From Mesorhizobium opportunistum WSM2075 (GTDB lineage: Bacteria > Pseudomonadota > Alphaproteobacteria > Rhizobiales > Rhizobiaceae): a stretch of 64,000 nucleotides of DNA. The translations under genes and the position numbers were made by a program. The notes under the pieces were generated by a model that saw nothing but the letters and a program-made list of their open reading frames with translations, searched no databases and was not told the DNA's origin. This document shows positions 29,486 through 38,032 of the stretch, piece by piece. The stretch lies in NCBI RefSeq assembly GCF_000176035.2, contig NC_015675.1, positions 3,786,001 to 3,850,000 of the forward strand, given 5' to 3'. The first letter of the stretch is position 1; each line of letters begins with the position of its first letter.

Positions 29486-30768
29486 GCGAGGCGGCCGCGG
29501 CAAGATCGGCGGGCGCCGGTCCCTTTTCCATCTTCGAACGCACGGTCGCATGGCGCTACCTGCGTTCGCGGCGCAAGGAGACGGTGATCTCGGTCATCGC
29601 CTCGATCTCCTTCCTCGGCATCATGCTGGGCGTCGCGACGCTGATCGTGGTGATGGCCGTGATGAACGGGTTCCGCGCCGAGCTGTTGACGCGGATTCTC
29701 GGCGTCAACGGCCATCTGATCGTGCAGCCAATCGATTCGCCGCTCGAGGATTACGCCCAGGTCGCCGGCCGCATCAACGGCGTGCCCGGCGTCAAATACG
29801 CCATCCCGCTGATCGACGGCCAGGTGCTGGCGCAAGGCAATGTCGGTGGCGGCACCGGTGCGCTGGTGCGTGGCATACGCGCTGAGGATCTCGGCAAGAT
29901 CGCCATCGTCGCCAACAACATCAAGCAGGGTTCGCTCGCCGATTTCGACAGCGGCGAGGGCGTCGCCATCGGCAAGCGCATGGCCGAGAATCTCGGCCTG
30001 ACGCTGGGCGACACCATCACGCTGATCTCGCCCGATGGCGACGTGACGCCGATCGGCACGACGCCGCGCATGAAGGGTTACAAGATTTCGGCGATCTTCG
30101 AAGTCGGCATGTCGGAATATGATACCTCCATCGTCTACATGCCGTTCTCCGAGGCACAGCTCTATTTCAACATGGACGGACGCGCGCAGACGATCGAGAT
30201 CTATGTCGACAATCCCGACGATGTCGACGCGCTGAAACCGAAGGTGGAAGAGGCGGCGCAGCGGCCGATCGACATGGTCGACTGGCGCCAGCGCAACGAG
30301 ACCTTCTTTTCCGCCCTGCAGGTCGAGCGCAACGTCATGTTCATGATCCTGACGCTGATCGTGCTGGTGGCGGCCCTCAACATCATTTCCGGCCTGATCA
30401 TGCTGGTGAAGGACAAGGGGCACGACATCGCCATCCTGCGCACCATGGGCGCCTCGCGCGGCGCCATCCTGCGCATCTTCCTGATGACAGGGGCTGCGAT
30501 CGGTGTCACCGGCACGCTTGCCGGCGTTCTGCTCGGCGTCGTCATCTGCACCAATATCGAATCGATCCGCCAGTTCTTCTCCTGGATGACCGGCAAGGTG
30601 CTGTTCAACCCGGAACTCTACTTCCTCAGCCAGCTGCCGGCAAAGATGGACCCGCGCGAGACGACCTATGTCATCATCATGGCGCTTGGCCTGTCCTTCC
30701 TGGCGACCGTGTTTCCGGCATGGCGGGCGGCTCGCCTCGATCCGGTCGAAGCCTTGAGGTACGAATAG
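29482..30768 (+). CDS. lolC: LolC/LolE-type lipoprotein-releasing permease
   Basis: The 428-residue inner-membrane protein has one N-terminal helix ([31 protein letters not shown]), a large periplasmic domain and three C-terminal helices, as in the MacB/FtsX-like LolC/E family. It works with LolD to extract outer-membrane lipoproteins and pass them to LolA. Only one permease gene is present, so a homodimer (sometimes called LolF) is likely, as in many alphaproteobacteria. Its last base is shared with the GTG start of lolD. Confidence 0.92.
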   Translation: MSEAAAARSAGAGPFSIFERTVAWRYLRSRRKETVISVIASISFLGIMLGVATLIVVMAVMNGFRAELLTRILGVNGHLIVQPIDSPLEDYAQVAGRINGVPGVKYAIPLIDGQVLAQGNVGGGTGALVRGIRAEDLGKIAIVANNIKQGSLADFDSGEGVAIGKRMAENLGLTLGDTITLISPDGDVTPIGTTPRMKGYKISAIFEVGMSEYDTSIVYMPFSEAQLYFNMDGRAQTIEIYVDNPDDVDALKPKVEEAAQRPIDMVDWRQRNETFFSALQVERNVMFMILTLIVLVAALNIISGLIMLVKDKGHDIAILRTMGASRGAILRIFLMTGAAIGVTGTLAGVLLGVVICTNIESIRQFFSWMTGKVLFNPELYFLSQLPAKMDPRETTYVIIMALGLSFLATVFPAWRAARLDPVEALRYE

Positions 30769-31448
30769 TGGCCGAGGTCATTATCGAGCTGAAGAGCGTC
30801 GAGCGGCACTATGTCCAGGGGCCGCGCAAGCTCACCATCCTGAACGGCGCCGATTTTGCGCTGCGGCGCGGCGAGATGGTGGCGCTGGTGGCGCCGTCGG
30901 GCACCGGCAAGTCGACGCTGCTGCACACGGCGGGCCTGCTGGAACGCCCCGACGCCGGTGACGTCATCCTGTCCGGCCGGGCCTGCGGGCGGCTGTCCGA
31001 CGACGAACGCACCTCGATCCGCCGCAACGATGTCGGCTTCGTCTACCAGTTCCATCATCTGCTGCCGGAGTTTTCCGCGCTGGAAAACATCATGATGCCG
31101 CAACTGATCAAGGGGCTGAGCCGCAAGGAAGCGTCCGAGCGCGCCGCGCAACTGCTCGACTACATGCAGATCGGCAAGCGCGCCTCGCACCGGCCGGCCG
31201 AGCTGTCCGGCGGCGAGCAGCAGCGCGTCGCCATCGCGCGCGCGGTCGCCAATGCGCCGCTGGTGCTGTTGGCAGACGAGCCGACCGGCAATCTCGATCC
31301 GGTTACCGCCTCTTACGTCTTCGAGGCGCTGGAGGCGCTGGTCCGGCAGTCGGGCCTCGCCGCGCTGATCGCCACCCACAATCACGAGCTGGCATCGCGC
31401 ATGGACAGGCGCGTCACGCTGGCCGACGGCAAGGTGGTGCCGCTTTAG
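30768..31448 (+). CDS. lolD: LolD, ATPase of the lipoprotein-releasing complex
   Basis: The 226-residue ABC ATPase has Walker [10 protein letters not shown], the signature [14 protein letters not shown] and Walker [14 protein letters not shown]. It uses the GTG at 30768, which shares a base with the lolC stop codon (TAGTG), a typical coupled arrangement. In many relatives dnaE follows here, but in this window dnaE is not present and a different region follows. Confidence 0.94.
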   Translation: MAEVIIELKSVERHYVQGPRKLTILNGADFALRRGEMVALVAPSGTGKSTLLHTAGLLERPDAGDVILSGRACGRLSDDERTSIRRNDVGFVYQFHHLLPEFSALENIMMPQLIKGLSRKEASERAAQLLDYMQIGKRASHRPAELSGGEQQRVAIARAVANAPLVLLADEPTGNLDPVTASYVFEALEALVRQSGLAALIATHNHELASRMDRRVTLADGKVVPL

Positions 31449-31551
31449 GGGCACCTCGCTGCAGGGGCGAGTCCACCTGGACACCTCCAGCGAGAGTTTC
31501 CGCGGATATAGATTGTCGCCAGGGATTCCGATCTCTCCGAGAGTCCCAGGC

Positions 31552-31722
31552 TCAGAACCGCCAGTGAGCATTCAGTGCGATCAAGGTGGAAGAGATCGCG
31601 ACCATCGCCAGGATGAGCAGCCAGGTTACAAAGTTGCGAGAGAGGCGCCACCGGCGGCCTTGTCTCATGCGCTTTCGCCAGCGATCGGCTTGATTGGCGC
31701 CTTTGTGTTGCCCCACGTCCAT
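31552..31722 (-). CDS. Candidate small single-span membrane protein
   Basis: The 56-residue frame starts MDVGQHKGANQADRW, is rich in Arg in the middle (RKRMRQGRRWRLSR), and ends with a hydrophobic helix (FVTWLLILAMVAISSTLIAL). A positive stretch before a C-terminal helix is a believable membrane topology. No strong ribosome-binding site is visible and the strand opposes lolD, so this is only a candidate. Confidence 0.35.
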   Translation of the reverse strand: MDVGQHKGANQADRWRKRMRQGRRWRLSRNFVTWLLILAMVAISSTLIALNAHWRF

Positions 31723-31930
31723 CACTCGGTAGTCGCACAGCTTAGCCACTATTGTCTCGACCGAGATTGAGTGCAAGCTGGCGTGCCTGTTGATAGGTGC
31801 CGCGCCGTCAACCTTTTCTTAACCCTGCCGATTTGATCGCTCGAAGATTCCGGCCGCGGGCGGATTCTGCTCGTTGACTTTGAAACAAAATTAGAACAAA
31901 TTGCGAACATATCAACAACAGGAGAGAGTT

Positions 31931-32017
31931 ATGACCGATCTGGTTCAGGATGTCGTCTCGCTGGTTTGCATGAGTGCGTTTCTCGTTTCCATGGCGATCT
32001 GGATCGGAGCCATGTGA
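31931..32017 (+). CDS. Very small membrane protein (28 residues)
   Basis: A strong ribosome-binding site (ACAGGAGAGAGTT) stands directly before ATG. The product starts MTDLVQDVVSLVC and continues as one hydrophobic helix (MSAFLVSMAIWIGAM). The upstream 80 bases are AT-rich (AAACAAAATTAGAACAAATT), suggesting a dedicated promoter. It resembles other tiny single-helix proteins of unknown role and is easily missed by gene callers. Confidence 0.6.
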   Translation: MTDLVQDVVSLVCMSAFLVSMAIWIGAM

Positions 32018-32128
32018 TTTGGCGGCTTGCGCCGCCGCAGTTCCGGCGGGCGCAAGGCCGCCCCGCCGTTAAGCCTTTCTTGCCGCCGCGACGTTAGGGT
32101 TCTCCACCAAGGCAGGAGCAACGTCCAG

Positions 32129-33379
32129 GTGTCGCCCATCATCACCGCCATTCTGGTGGTCAGCAATCTCGGGCTGATCTTCCTCCTGATAACCGTGCCG
32201 CTCGGTTTGCGCACGGTGAGGTCCAGCCGCGTGGTCGCCATGGACCGGCAGCGCCTCTGGCAGGCGCTGTGGCCGCTCGGCAGCGATGCCGGCTGGTCCG
32301 GCGAGATCCTGTCGGCGCAAGCGCTGGACGGGGAGGGCGAGGCCCGCATCATGCTGTCGTGGGAAGGCCGCGACGGCAAGCCGATCGAGCGCAGGTCGAA
32401 GCTCGAAGACGTCGTCGAAGGCAGCAGCTTCACGATGCGCGTCATCGAGGACACCGCTCTCGATGGCTCGTTCTGGAAGGATTATAGCGAGACCACGGAT
32501 CTCGTTTCGGAAGGCGGCGGCACGCGGGTGACGCTCGGCCGGACCGACCGCTACCGTGGCGTCGCCTTCCTGGTGTTCCGTTATTTCGCCATGCGCCGCG
32601 AACTTTCCAAGCTGCAGCGCTGGGCGGTCACCGGGCAGTATCGCAAGGGCGGCTGGTTCGAGCATCCGCTGAGCCAGGTCGGTTTCGCCGTGCTGTCGGC
32701 ACTGATCCTGTGGCCGTTCTTCGGGCTGCACCTCGGCGGGCTGGCGCTGGCCTCGATCCTGACGTCGGTCGTGGCCTTGCACGAACTCGGCCACATGGCG
32801 GCGTTCCGCCTGATGGGCCACCGCAAGGCGCGGATGATCTTCATCCCGCTGCTCGGCGGCATCGCCATTGGCGGCCGGCCCTACAACAGCCGTTTCGAGG
32901 TGGCCTTCGTGGCGCTGATGGGGGCGGGGTTCTCCGCCTTCCTGGTGCCTATCGTCATTGCCGCCAGCGTGTTTGCCGGCGGCGAGGGGCACAAGGCCGC
33001 CGCCGCGCTGCTGGCGGCGCTGGCCGGCTGTGCCGCCCTGTTCAACATCGCCAATCTGGTGCCGGTGTGGAAGTTCGACGGCGGCCAGGTGCTCCGCCAG
33101 ATCTGCCCGGGGCCGATCGTGCTGGCGCTGGCCTCGTTCTTCCTGCTGTCCGCCTTCCTGGCGCTCGGCCGGCAGGCTGGCTTCTCGTCAGGGTTCCTGA
33201 TCGTCGCGGGAGCGGTCTTTTCGATCCTCAGCCTGCTGACGGTGGGCAGCGGGATAAAGCCGCGTCACGAACTGGAGCCGATCCGCATCGTCGACCGCTT
33301 CGCCATCGCCGGAGCGCTGCTGGCGGTATTCGTCATCCATGGCTGCGGTGTGTTGTGGGCGTCGGGGCAGCTAATTTAA
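32129..33379 (+). CDS. M50-family site-2-protease-like membrane protein with an N-terminal cytosolic-type domain
   Basis: The 416-residue protein carries the zinc-protease motif HELGH (about residue 213-217, TSVVALHELGHMAAFRLMGH) and a later FDGGQ in NLVPVWKFDGGQVLRQI that corresponds to the second metal site of M50 proteases. Several membrane helices surround these. Residues about 20-150 (SSRVVAMDRQRLWQALWPLG, then LSWEGRDGKPIERRSKLEDV and TRVTLGRTDRYRG) look like a START/SRPBCC-like domain. The start is the GTG at 32129, with AGGAG 11 bases before it. Its substrate is unknown; regulated intramembrane proteolysis is the family role. Confidence 0.75.
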   Translation: MSPIITAILVVSNLGLIFLLITVPLGLRTVRSSRVVAMDRQRLWQALWPLGSDAGWSGEILSAQALDGEGEARIMLSWEGRDGKPIERRSKLEDVVEGSSFTMRVIEDTALDGSFWKDYSETTDLVSEGGGTRVTLGRTDRYRGVAFLVFRYFAMRRELSKLQRWAVTGQYRKGGWFEHPLSQVGFAVLSALILWPFFGLHLGGLALASILTSVVALHELGHMAAFRLMGHRKARMIFIPLLGGIAIGGRPYNSRFEVAFVALMGAGFSAFLVPIVIAASVFAGGEGHKAAAALLAALAGCAALFNIANLVPVWKFDGGQVLRQICPGPIVLALASFFLLSAFLALGRQAGFSSGFLIVAGAVFSILSLLTVGSGIKPRHELEPIRIVDRFAIAGALLAVFVIHGCGVLWASGQLI

Positions 33380-33399
33380 TCTGCCTGAACTCGAAAGGC

Positions 33400-34143
33400 T
33401 CAACCGGCCTTGCGGGCCGCTTCGACAGGCAAGGCGATGGCCGGACCAAACACGTCCTCGAAGGCGGATTTCAGAGCCAGATCGAGGTCGGCCATGCCAA
33501 CGGGAAGGCCGAGGTCGACGAGGCTGGTGACGCCATGGTCCTGGACACCGCACGGCACGATGCCGCTGAAATGGGCCAGCTCCGGCTCGACATTGATGGC
33601 GATGCCGTGAAAGCTCACCCAGCGCCGCAGCCGGATGCCGATGGCCGCGATCTTGTCTTCGGCCGGAGAGCCGTCCGGCAGTGCGGGGCGATCGGGCCGC
33701 ACCACCCAGACGCCGACCCGATCCTCACGGCGTTCGCCGCGCACATTGAAGGCGGCGAGCGTGCCGATGATCCACTGTTCGAGCGCCGCGACGAAGGCGC
33801 GCACATCCTCGCGGCGCCGCTTCAGGTCGAGCATCACATAGGCAACCCGCTGGCCCGGCCCATGATAGGTGTATTCGCCGCCGCGTCCTGCCGAAAAGAC
33901 CGGAAAGCGGTCAGGCTCGATCAGATCCTCGACGCGGGCACTGGTGCCGGCGGTGTAGAGCGGCGGGTGTTCGACAAGCCAGACCATCTCGCCGGCGGCA
34001 CCACTGCGGATCGCCTCGGCGCGCGCCTCCATGAAGGCAAGCGCGTCGGGATAGGCGGTGAGGCTGGGCTCGATGCGCCATTCGACCGGCGCTGACCCGG
34101 GCAGGGGCAGGAATGACGTGGCGATCTGGCTGCGTTCTGTCAT
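33400..34143 (-). CDS. lipB: LipB, octanoyltransferase
   Basis: The 247-residue enzyme moves the octanoyl group from acyl-carrier protein to lipoyl domains as the first step of lipoate synthesis. The family segments are [46 protein letters not shown] (catalytic Lys region) and [15 protein letters not shown] with catalytic C198. The start at 34143 ([11 protein letters not shown]) is preferred to the upstream one at 34266, which adds an Arg-rich unrelated stretch. It is the last core gene before the tRNA and the prophage. Confidence 0.93.
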   Translation of the reverse strand: MTERSQIATSFLPLPGSAPVEWRIEPSLTAYPDALAFMEARAEAIRSGAAGEMVWLVEHPPLYTAGTSARVEDLIEPDRFPVFSAGRGGEYTYHGPGQRVAYVMLDLKRRREDVRAFVAALEQWIIGTLAAFNVRGERREDRVGVWVVRPDRPALPDGSPAEDKIAAIGIRLRRWVSFHGIAINVEPELAHFSGIVPCGVQDHGVTSLVDLGLPVGMADLDLALKSAFEDVFGPAIALPVEAARKAG

Positions 34144-34377
34144 GGCGTGTCGCTTTTTGCCCATGCATACCATAGCCCAAGACCGCCTTGCACTTCCGGG
34201 CGACATGCATTTGCTTCCATATGGCCTCAAACGGGCAAAACGTCCAGTTCCGGCCCAGTTTTCCAATCCTGTGGACCGTTATGCCAATCGCTTGAGATTA
34301 TTGCTCGCGGCGCACTTGTTTCGCCGGAAACGATTTGCTACACGCCGCGAGCCGGTCGGTTCCGGCTCCTACCACGT

Positions 34378-34462
34378 GCGGTCGTGGCGGAATTGGTAGA
34401 CGCGCAGCGTTGAGGTCGCTGTGGGGCAACCCGTGGAAGTTCGAGTCTTCTCGACCGCACCA
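34378..34462 (+). tRNA. tRNA-Leu (anticodon GAG)
   Basis: The acceptor stem GCGGTCG pairs with CGACCGC. The anticodon stem is CAGCG/CGCTG with loop TTGAGGT, giving anticodon GAG for CUU/CUC leucine codons. A long variable arm (TGGGGCAACCCG) is typical of class II leucine tRNA, and the T arm reads GGAAGTTCGAGTCTTCT. CCA is encoded. The integrase gene starts 148 bases downstream, so this tRNA is the likely integration site of the prophage. Confidence 0.95.
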
Positions 34463-34470
34463 GTATTTCA
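34420..34470 (+). other. Presumed attL core at the 3' end of tRNA-Leu
   Basis: Tyrosine integrases next to a tRNA normally recombine within its 3' half. The region from the variable arm to just past CCA is the expected core. The matching attR copy must lie beyond the right edge and cannot be seen, so the exact core is unknown. Confidence 0.45.
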
Positions 34471-34609
34471 GGCCGATTTTCGCACCTAGCGCGTTGATTT
34501 CATTACACAAATCAAGCATTCGATTTTGCCGGCCTTGCATCAATGGTCTGTTTTGTGCCACTAATCGCGCCACATACCAAGCCCCGACAGGCTTTTTGCA
34601 GGTGCGTAC

Positions 34610-35971
34610 ATGGGTCGAAATCGAACCCGGACCGATCCCGACAGGTACCTGACCATCCGTCAGGGAAACTACCACTACAAGCGCCGCGTGCCGGTGACGA
34701 TCGCCCATCTCGACGAACGGGCGCCGCATGTGCGCGCCTCGCTCAAGACCGATGATCGTACCTTGGCGCGCGGCAAGCGCGATCTGCTCGAGGCGGCCGA
34801 CGATGCGCTTTGGGCCTCGCTGATCACCAAGGGTGTTACCGATCCTGCCCGCCGGCGCTACGAGGCCGCCGTCAAGCGCGTCGAGGCACTCGACTTCACC
34901 TTCCATGGCGCTACCTATTTCGAGGAGCCGGAAGCCTTCAACGATCTCATGGACCGCATCCGCCATGTGCTGGCGAGCGGCCAGGAAGACCGGATCGCCG
35001 ACCCGCTGCTCGGCGCGGTCGAGGTGCCGGACACCAAGGTCAGTGATGCTTTCGACATCTACTGCAACGAGATCGTCGCCGACGAGCTGATCGGCAAAAG
35101 CCAGGTGCAGAAGGACCAATGGAAGAAGGTCAAGCGGCGCGCCATCAACAACTTCATCAAGCTCAACGGCGACATCGCGATGGAAGAGATCGGCATCGAC
35201 CATGCCAAGAAGGTCTACCGGCACTGGCTGGGCCGCATCGCGCCCAAGGAAGGGTCCTCGACGGCCGGGGCCTCTTCGGGCAACCGCGACCTCGGCAACA
35301 TGCGGGTGCTCTACGAGGCCTATTTCAAATACCAGGGCGATGCGCGGCGCGACAATCCGTTCGAAGGCCTCGGCTTCTCGCTGAAGAAGAAGCGCTCGCG
35401 GCCGCCGATCCCGACCGAATGGATCCGCGACACGATGATGAAGCCCGGAAACCTGGCCACGCTCAACGACGAGGCGCGCGGCATCCTGTTGATCCTGATC
35501 GAGACCGGGGCGCGGCCGAGCGAGATCTGCAACCTCGAGCCGCACGCCATCCGGTTGTCCAACAAGGTGCCGCATCTTTCGATCGAGCCGCGCGAGGATC
35601 CGGCCAACCCGCGCGAGATCAAGACCGAATCGTCGCGTCGCCTGGTGCCGCTGGTCGGCGTCGCGCTTGCCGCGGCGGAACGCCACAAGACCGGCTTCCC
35701 GCGCTACCGCAACCGAGAGAACGAACTGTCGGCGACGCTCAACCATTTCCTGCGCGCCAACAGCCTGCTGCCGACCAAGGCGCACACCGTCTATTCGTTC
35801 CGCCACTCGTTCGAGGACAGGATGAAGGAAGCCGGCCTCGATGACGAGCTGCGCCGCTTGCTGATGGGCCATACCGTCGATCGCCCCAAATACGGCTCCG
35901 GCGGCTCGCTCGACTGGCGGCGTCGGGAACTTATGAAGATTGCGCTGCCGTTCGACCAGTCGATTGTGTAG
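34610..35971 (+). CDS. int: Prophage tyrosine integrase
   Basis: The 453-residue protein has an N-terminal SAM-like region and a C-terminal tyrosine-recombinase domain. Catalytic residues are R302 (TGARPSE), R398 (YSFRHSFEDR), H421 (LMGH) and the nucleophile Y428 (PKYG). In box II the usual first histidine is replaced by tyrosine (YSFRH), a change seen in other phage integrases. It is read away from the tRNA. Its 3' end overlaps the leftward gene 35931-36179 by 41 bases. It would catalyse integration into tRNA-Leu and excision. Confidence 0.93.
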   Translation: MGRNRTRTDPDRYLTIRQGNYHYKRRVPVTIAHLDERAPHVRASLKTDDRTLARGKRDLLEAADDALWASLITKGVTDPARRRYEAAVKRVEALDFTFHGATYFEEPEAFNDLMDRIRHVLASGQEDRIADPLLGAVEVPDTKVSDAFDIYCNEIVADELIGKSQVQKDQWKKVKRRAINNFIKLNGDIAMEEIGIDHAKKVYRHWLGRIAPKEGSSTAGASSGNRDLGNMRVLYEAYFKYQGDARRDNPFEGLGFSLKKKRSRPPIPTEWIRDTMMKPGNLATLNDEARGILLILIETGARPSEICNLEPHAIRLSNKVPHLSIEPREDPANPREIKTESSRRLVPLVGVALAAAERHKTGFPRYRNRENELSATLNHFLRANSLLPTKAHTVYSFRHSFEDRMKEAGLDDELRRLLMGHTVDRPKYGSGGSLDWRRRELMKIALPFDQSIV

Positions 35972-36179
35972 ATGGCGATCGTGCGAGGCGTGCCTGTGCC
36001 GCGGCGAGAATGACGTGCTTCTCGACGCGCTTGTCGCGTTCCCGTTCCAGCGCCCGCCAGATCGGCAGGTAGAGATCGGCCCTGGAGCCAAGCTTCTCCA
36101 TCCGCCTGGCCACGAGATCGAGGCCGGCCTCGATCTCGTCCAGCGTCACTGGTTTGCGTTTGTCGGAGCGGGTCGACAT
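35931..36179 (-). CDS. Small prophage protein of unknown function
   Basis: The 82-residue product starts MSTRSDKRKPVTLDEIEAGL and is charged and helical (VARRMEKLGSRADLYLPIWRALERERDKRVEKHVILAAAQARLA). It might be a DNA-binding or excisionase-like accessory protein because of its position next to int, but no helix-turn-helix motif is clear. It is the last gene of the leftward early block and overlaps the integrase 3' end convergently. Confidence 0.6.
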   Translation of the reverse strand: MSTRSDKRKPVTLDEIEAGLDLVARRMEKLGSRADLYLPIWRALERERDKRVEKHVILAAAQARLARSPSTQSTGRTAAQSS

Positions 36180-36184
36180 TTTTC

Positions 36185-37285
36185 CTATTCGACCTCGACA
36201 GGCTTGCCATCGACGAGGCGATAGAACTTGTCGGGCTTGATACAATCGCGGCCGGCAATGCCGGCCCATGCGTGCAGGATCTCGCCAGAGGTCGAGCGCT
36301 CAACCAGGAACAGCGCGCAGCCGTCCTTGCCGCGCACCTTGCCTTCAAAGCCTGATGCGGTGGCAGCGCCCTGTTCGCCCGATGCGGTGGCAGCGCCCCG
36401 CGTACCCGATGCGGTGGCAGCGCCCCACCATCCAGATGCGGTGGCAGCGCCCCGCGCACCCGATGCGGTGGCAGCGCCCCGCGCACCCGATGCGGTGGCA
36501 GCGCCCTGCCAACCGGATGCGGTGGCAGCGCCCCACCATCCAGATGCGGTGGCAGCGCCCTGTTCGCCCGATGCGGTGGCAGCGCCCTGTTCGCCCGATG
36601 CGGTGGCAGCGCCCCGCGCACCCGATGCGGTGGCAGCGCCCCGTTCTCCAGATGATGTGGCAGCGCCCCAATCTCCCGATGCGGTGGCAGCGCCCCGTTC
36701 TCCAGATGCGGTGGCAGCGCCCTGATAACCGGATGCGGTGGCAGCGCCCCAATCTCCCGATGCGGTGGCAGCGCCCCGTTCTCCAGATGATGTGGCAGCG
36801 CCCTGATAACCGGATGCGGTGGCAGCGCCTCCGGTTCCCGATGCGGTGGCAGCGCCCCCGGTATCGTCGGTGCCGACGCGTTCGCTGGCGGCGGCCGTGT
36901 AATTGCCGTCGACAGGCTTGGCGCGATCGATGACCCATTTGGCCGCGTCGAGGATCAATTGCGTCAGGCCGATCTCCTTGCCGACCGTCAGGATCTCGGC
37001 GGCCGTCTTTTCGCCGCCATCGTCGCTGTCCATCTGGCCGGAGATCTCGACCCGGCAGATGCGCGTGCCCGCCGGCGCGTAATATTTGAACAGTGCCAAC
37101 GGATGACCGGTAATGGCATGAAATCCGCTCTCGCAGGCCTTGACCTTGCCGTCGTGCCTGTAGGTCTTGCCGCTCTCGAACTGGAAAAACTTGCCTTGCG
37201 GCGTGCAGGCGAGATCCTCGTTAAAACCCTTGTAGGCGAGGATCGGGGCGGTGCTGGCAATGTCGGGTTTCTTGGTGCGAGCCAT
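36185..37285 (-). CDS. Repeat protein with 19 GAATASG-xx nonapeptides
   Basis: The 366-residue protein has three parts. Residues 1-140 form a globular domain (ILAYKGFNEDLACTPQGKFF, YRHDGKVKACESGFHAITG, CRVEISGQMDSDDGG) that resembles DUF7666-type phage domains, though I am unsure of the family name. Residues about 140-311 are 19 tandem nonapeptides GAATASGxx (two reading TSSG), in which only the last two positions change (YQ, ER, DW, AR, EQ, WW, WQ, TR). A C-terminal part (GKVRGKDGCALFLVERSTSGEILHAWAG) ends the protein. The regular repeats suggest a beta-solenoid rod as in YadA-like or pentapeptide proteins. Function is unknown. Confidence 0.8.
   Translation of the reverse strand: MARTKKPDIASTAPILAYKGFNEDLACTPQGKFFQFESGKTYRHDGKVKACESGFHAITGHPLALFKYYAPAGTRICRVEISGQMDSDDGGEKTAAEILTVGKEIGLTQLILDAAKWVIDRAKPVDGNYTAAASERVGTDDTGGAATASGTGGAATASGYQGAATSSGERGAATASGDWGAATASGYQGAATASGERGAATASGDWGAATSSGERGAATASGARGAATASGEQGAATASGEQGAATASGWWGAATASGWQGAATASGARGAATASGARGAATASGWWGAATASGTRGAATASGEQGAATASGFEGKVRGKDGCALFLVERSTSGEILHAWAGIAGRDCIKPDKFYRLVDGKPVEVE
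36354..36866 (-). repeat. Tandem array of 27-bp coding repeats
   Basis: Nineteen units of 27 bp follow each other, each carrying GATGCGGTGGCAGCGCC on the plus strand (with two GATGATGTGG variants) and a variable stretch of about ten bases. The variable bases coincide with the last two codons of each nonapeptide. Units fall into repeated blocks, for example YQ-ER-DW occurs twice in a row, which points to duplication of multi-unit blocks. All frames stay open through the array, so long open frames here on the plus strand are artefacts. Confidence 0.95.
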
Positions 37286-37286
37286 G

Positions 37287-37676
37287 TCAGATGTCCTTCC
37301 AGGGGCAGGGCTTGCCAGGTGCGGCGCGGAAGAACGCGACGATCAACCGATGCAGAGCGGGTGCATTTTCAGGCAGACGGGCAAGGCCGGTGCCCAGCCC
37401 ATCGGTCGGCACGTAGACGGTCAGGCCCCGGTTGAGGGCAACCGCGACGTTGCCGAGATCGCCGACGACGGTGGCAAGCGCCAGCGGGTCATCGGCGCGG
37501 TAGTAGTGGCCGGGCGCATAGAGCGTGGCGACGCCGATCGCGTTCGGCTCGCCGCGCATGGAAGCGGCCTGGCCGCCAAGCCCGACGCGCTCAGCGTTGT
37601 CGCCGAACACGAAGCGCGCCCGCGGCTCTGCCTGCAGCATGTCGCGCGTGATCCACGACAGGTATTTTACGGGCAT
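37287..37676 (-). CDS. Conserved phage protein with an FVFGDN-GLGGQA motif
   Basis: The 129-residue product contains RFVFGDNAERVGLGGQAASMRGEPNAIGVATLYAPG, a motif I associate with conserved phage and plasmid proteins of unknown activity. The upstream in-frame extension is Arg/Pro-rich and overlaps other genes, so the start at 37676 (MPVKYLSWI) is preferred. It lies in the leftward early block between the HNH gene and the repeat-protein gene. Confidence 0.7.
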   Translation of the reverse strand: MPVKYLSWITRDMLQAEPRARFVFGDNAERVGLGGQAASMRGEPNAIGVATLYAPGHYYRADDPLALATVVGDLGNVAVALNRGLTVYVPTDGLGTGLARLPENAPALHRLIVAFFRAAPGKPCPWKDI

Positions 37677-38032
37677 GCTTGCCTCCTGGTTTTCAGCGCC
37701 TGGTCGCGGCGTTTCTGGTTCTGTTTGTGGGTGACCATTTCGAGGTGGTCGTCGCGGATGCAGCGGCGGGTGCGGCAGAGATGGTCGAGTTGCTTCTTGC
37801 CGGGGATGAAACCGTGCTCGTTGGTCCAGTTGACGATGTGGACGGCGACCGTCTGGCCGTCGAGCGACATGCGGGGATAGCCGCCGTCGCGCCCGCTGCC
37901 ACTGTCCGGCCCTGTCCAGATATGGCACGGCGACGGCTGGCCAGAGGCGTCGACATAGCCGGTGTCGACGATCTCGACGCAGACCATGATCCTGGCGCGG
38001 ATCGCCTCGCGGCGGGAGAGCGGCGCGTTCAT
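37667..38032 (-). CDS. HNH-type endonuclease
   Basis: The 121-residue protein contains CHIWTG near residue 35-40 and QLDHLCRTRRCIRDDHLEMVTHKQN near the end, the arrangement of small HNH_3 phage nucleases (first His, central Asn/Asp, last His). Such enzymes may be homing nucleases or take part in packaging or DNA processing. Here the gene belongs to the early leftward operon beside ssb, so a role in recombination is possible. Its ATG overlaps the ssb stop. Confidence 0.8.
   Translation of the reverse strand: MNAPLSRREAIRARIMVCVEIVDTGYVDASGQPSPCHIWTGPDSGSGRDGGYPRMSLDGQTVAVHIVNWTNEHGFIPGKKQLDHLCRTRRCIRDDHLEMVTHKQNQKRRDQALKTRRQACP

Noticed and set aside
34298..36091. A 597-codon antisense frame over the integrase
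   Set aside because: Integrase catalytic residues show which strand is coding; the antisense frame even crosses the tRNA gene.
36354..36866. CRISPR array
   Set aside because: The 17-base constant part alternates with only about 10 variable bases of a small set of recurring types, lies inside a coding frame, and has no cas genes nearby.
36228..36933. Two long plus-strand frames in the tandem repeat region
   Set aside because: A 27-bp repeat without stops keeps many frames open. Only the minus-strand frame has a globular domain on either side of the repeats.
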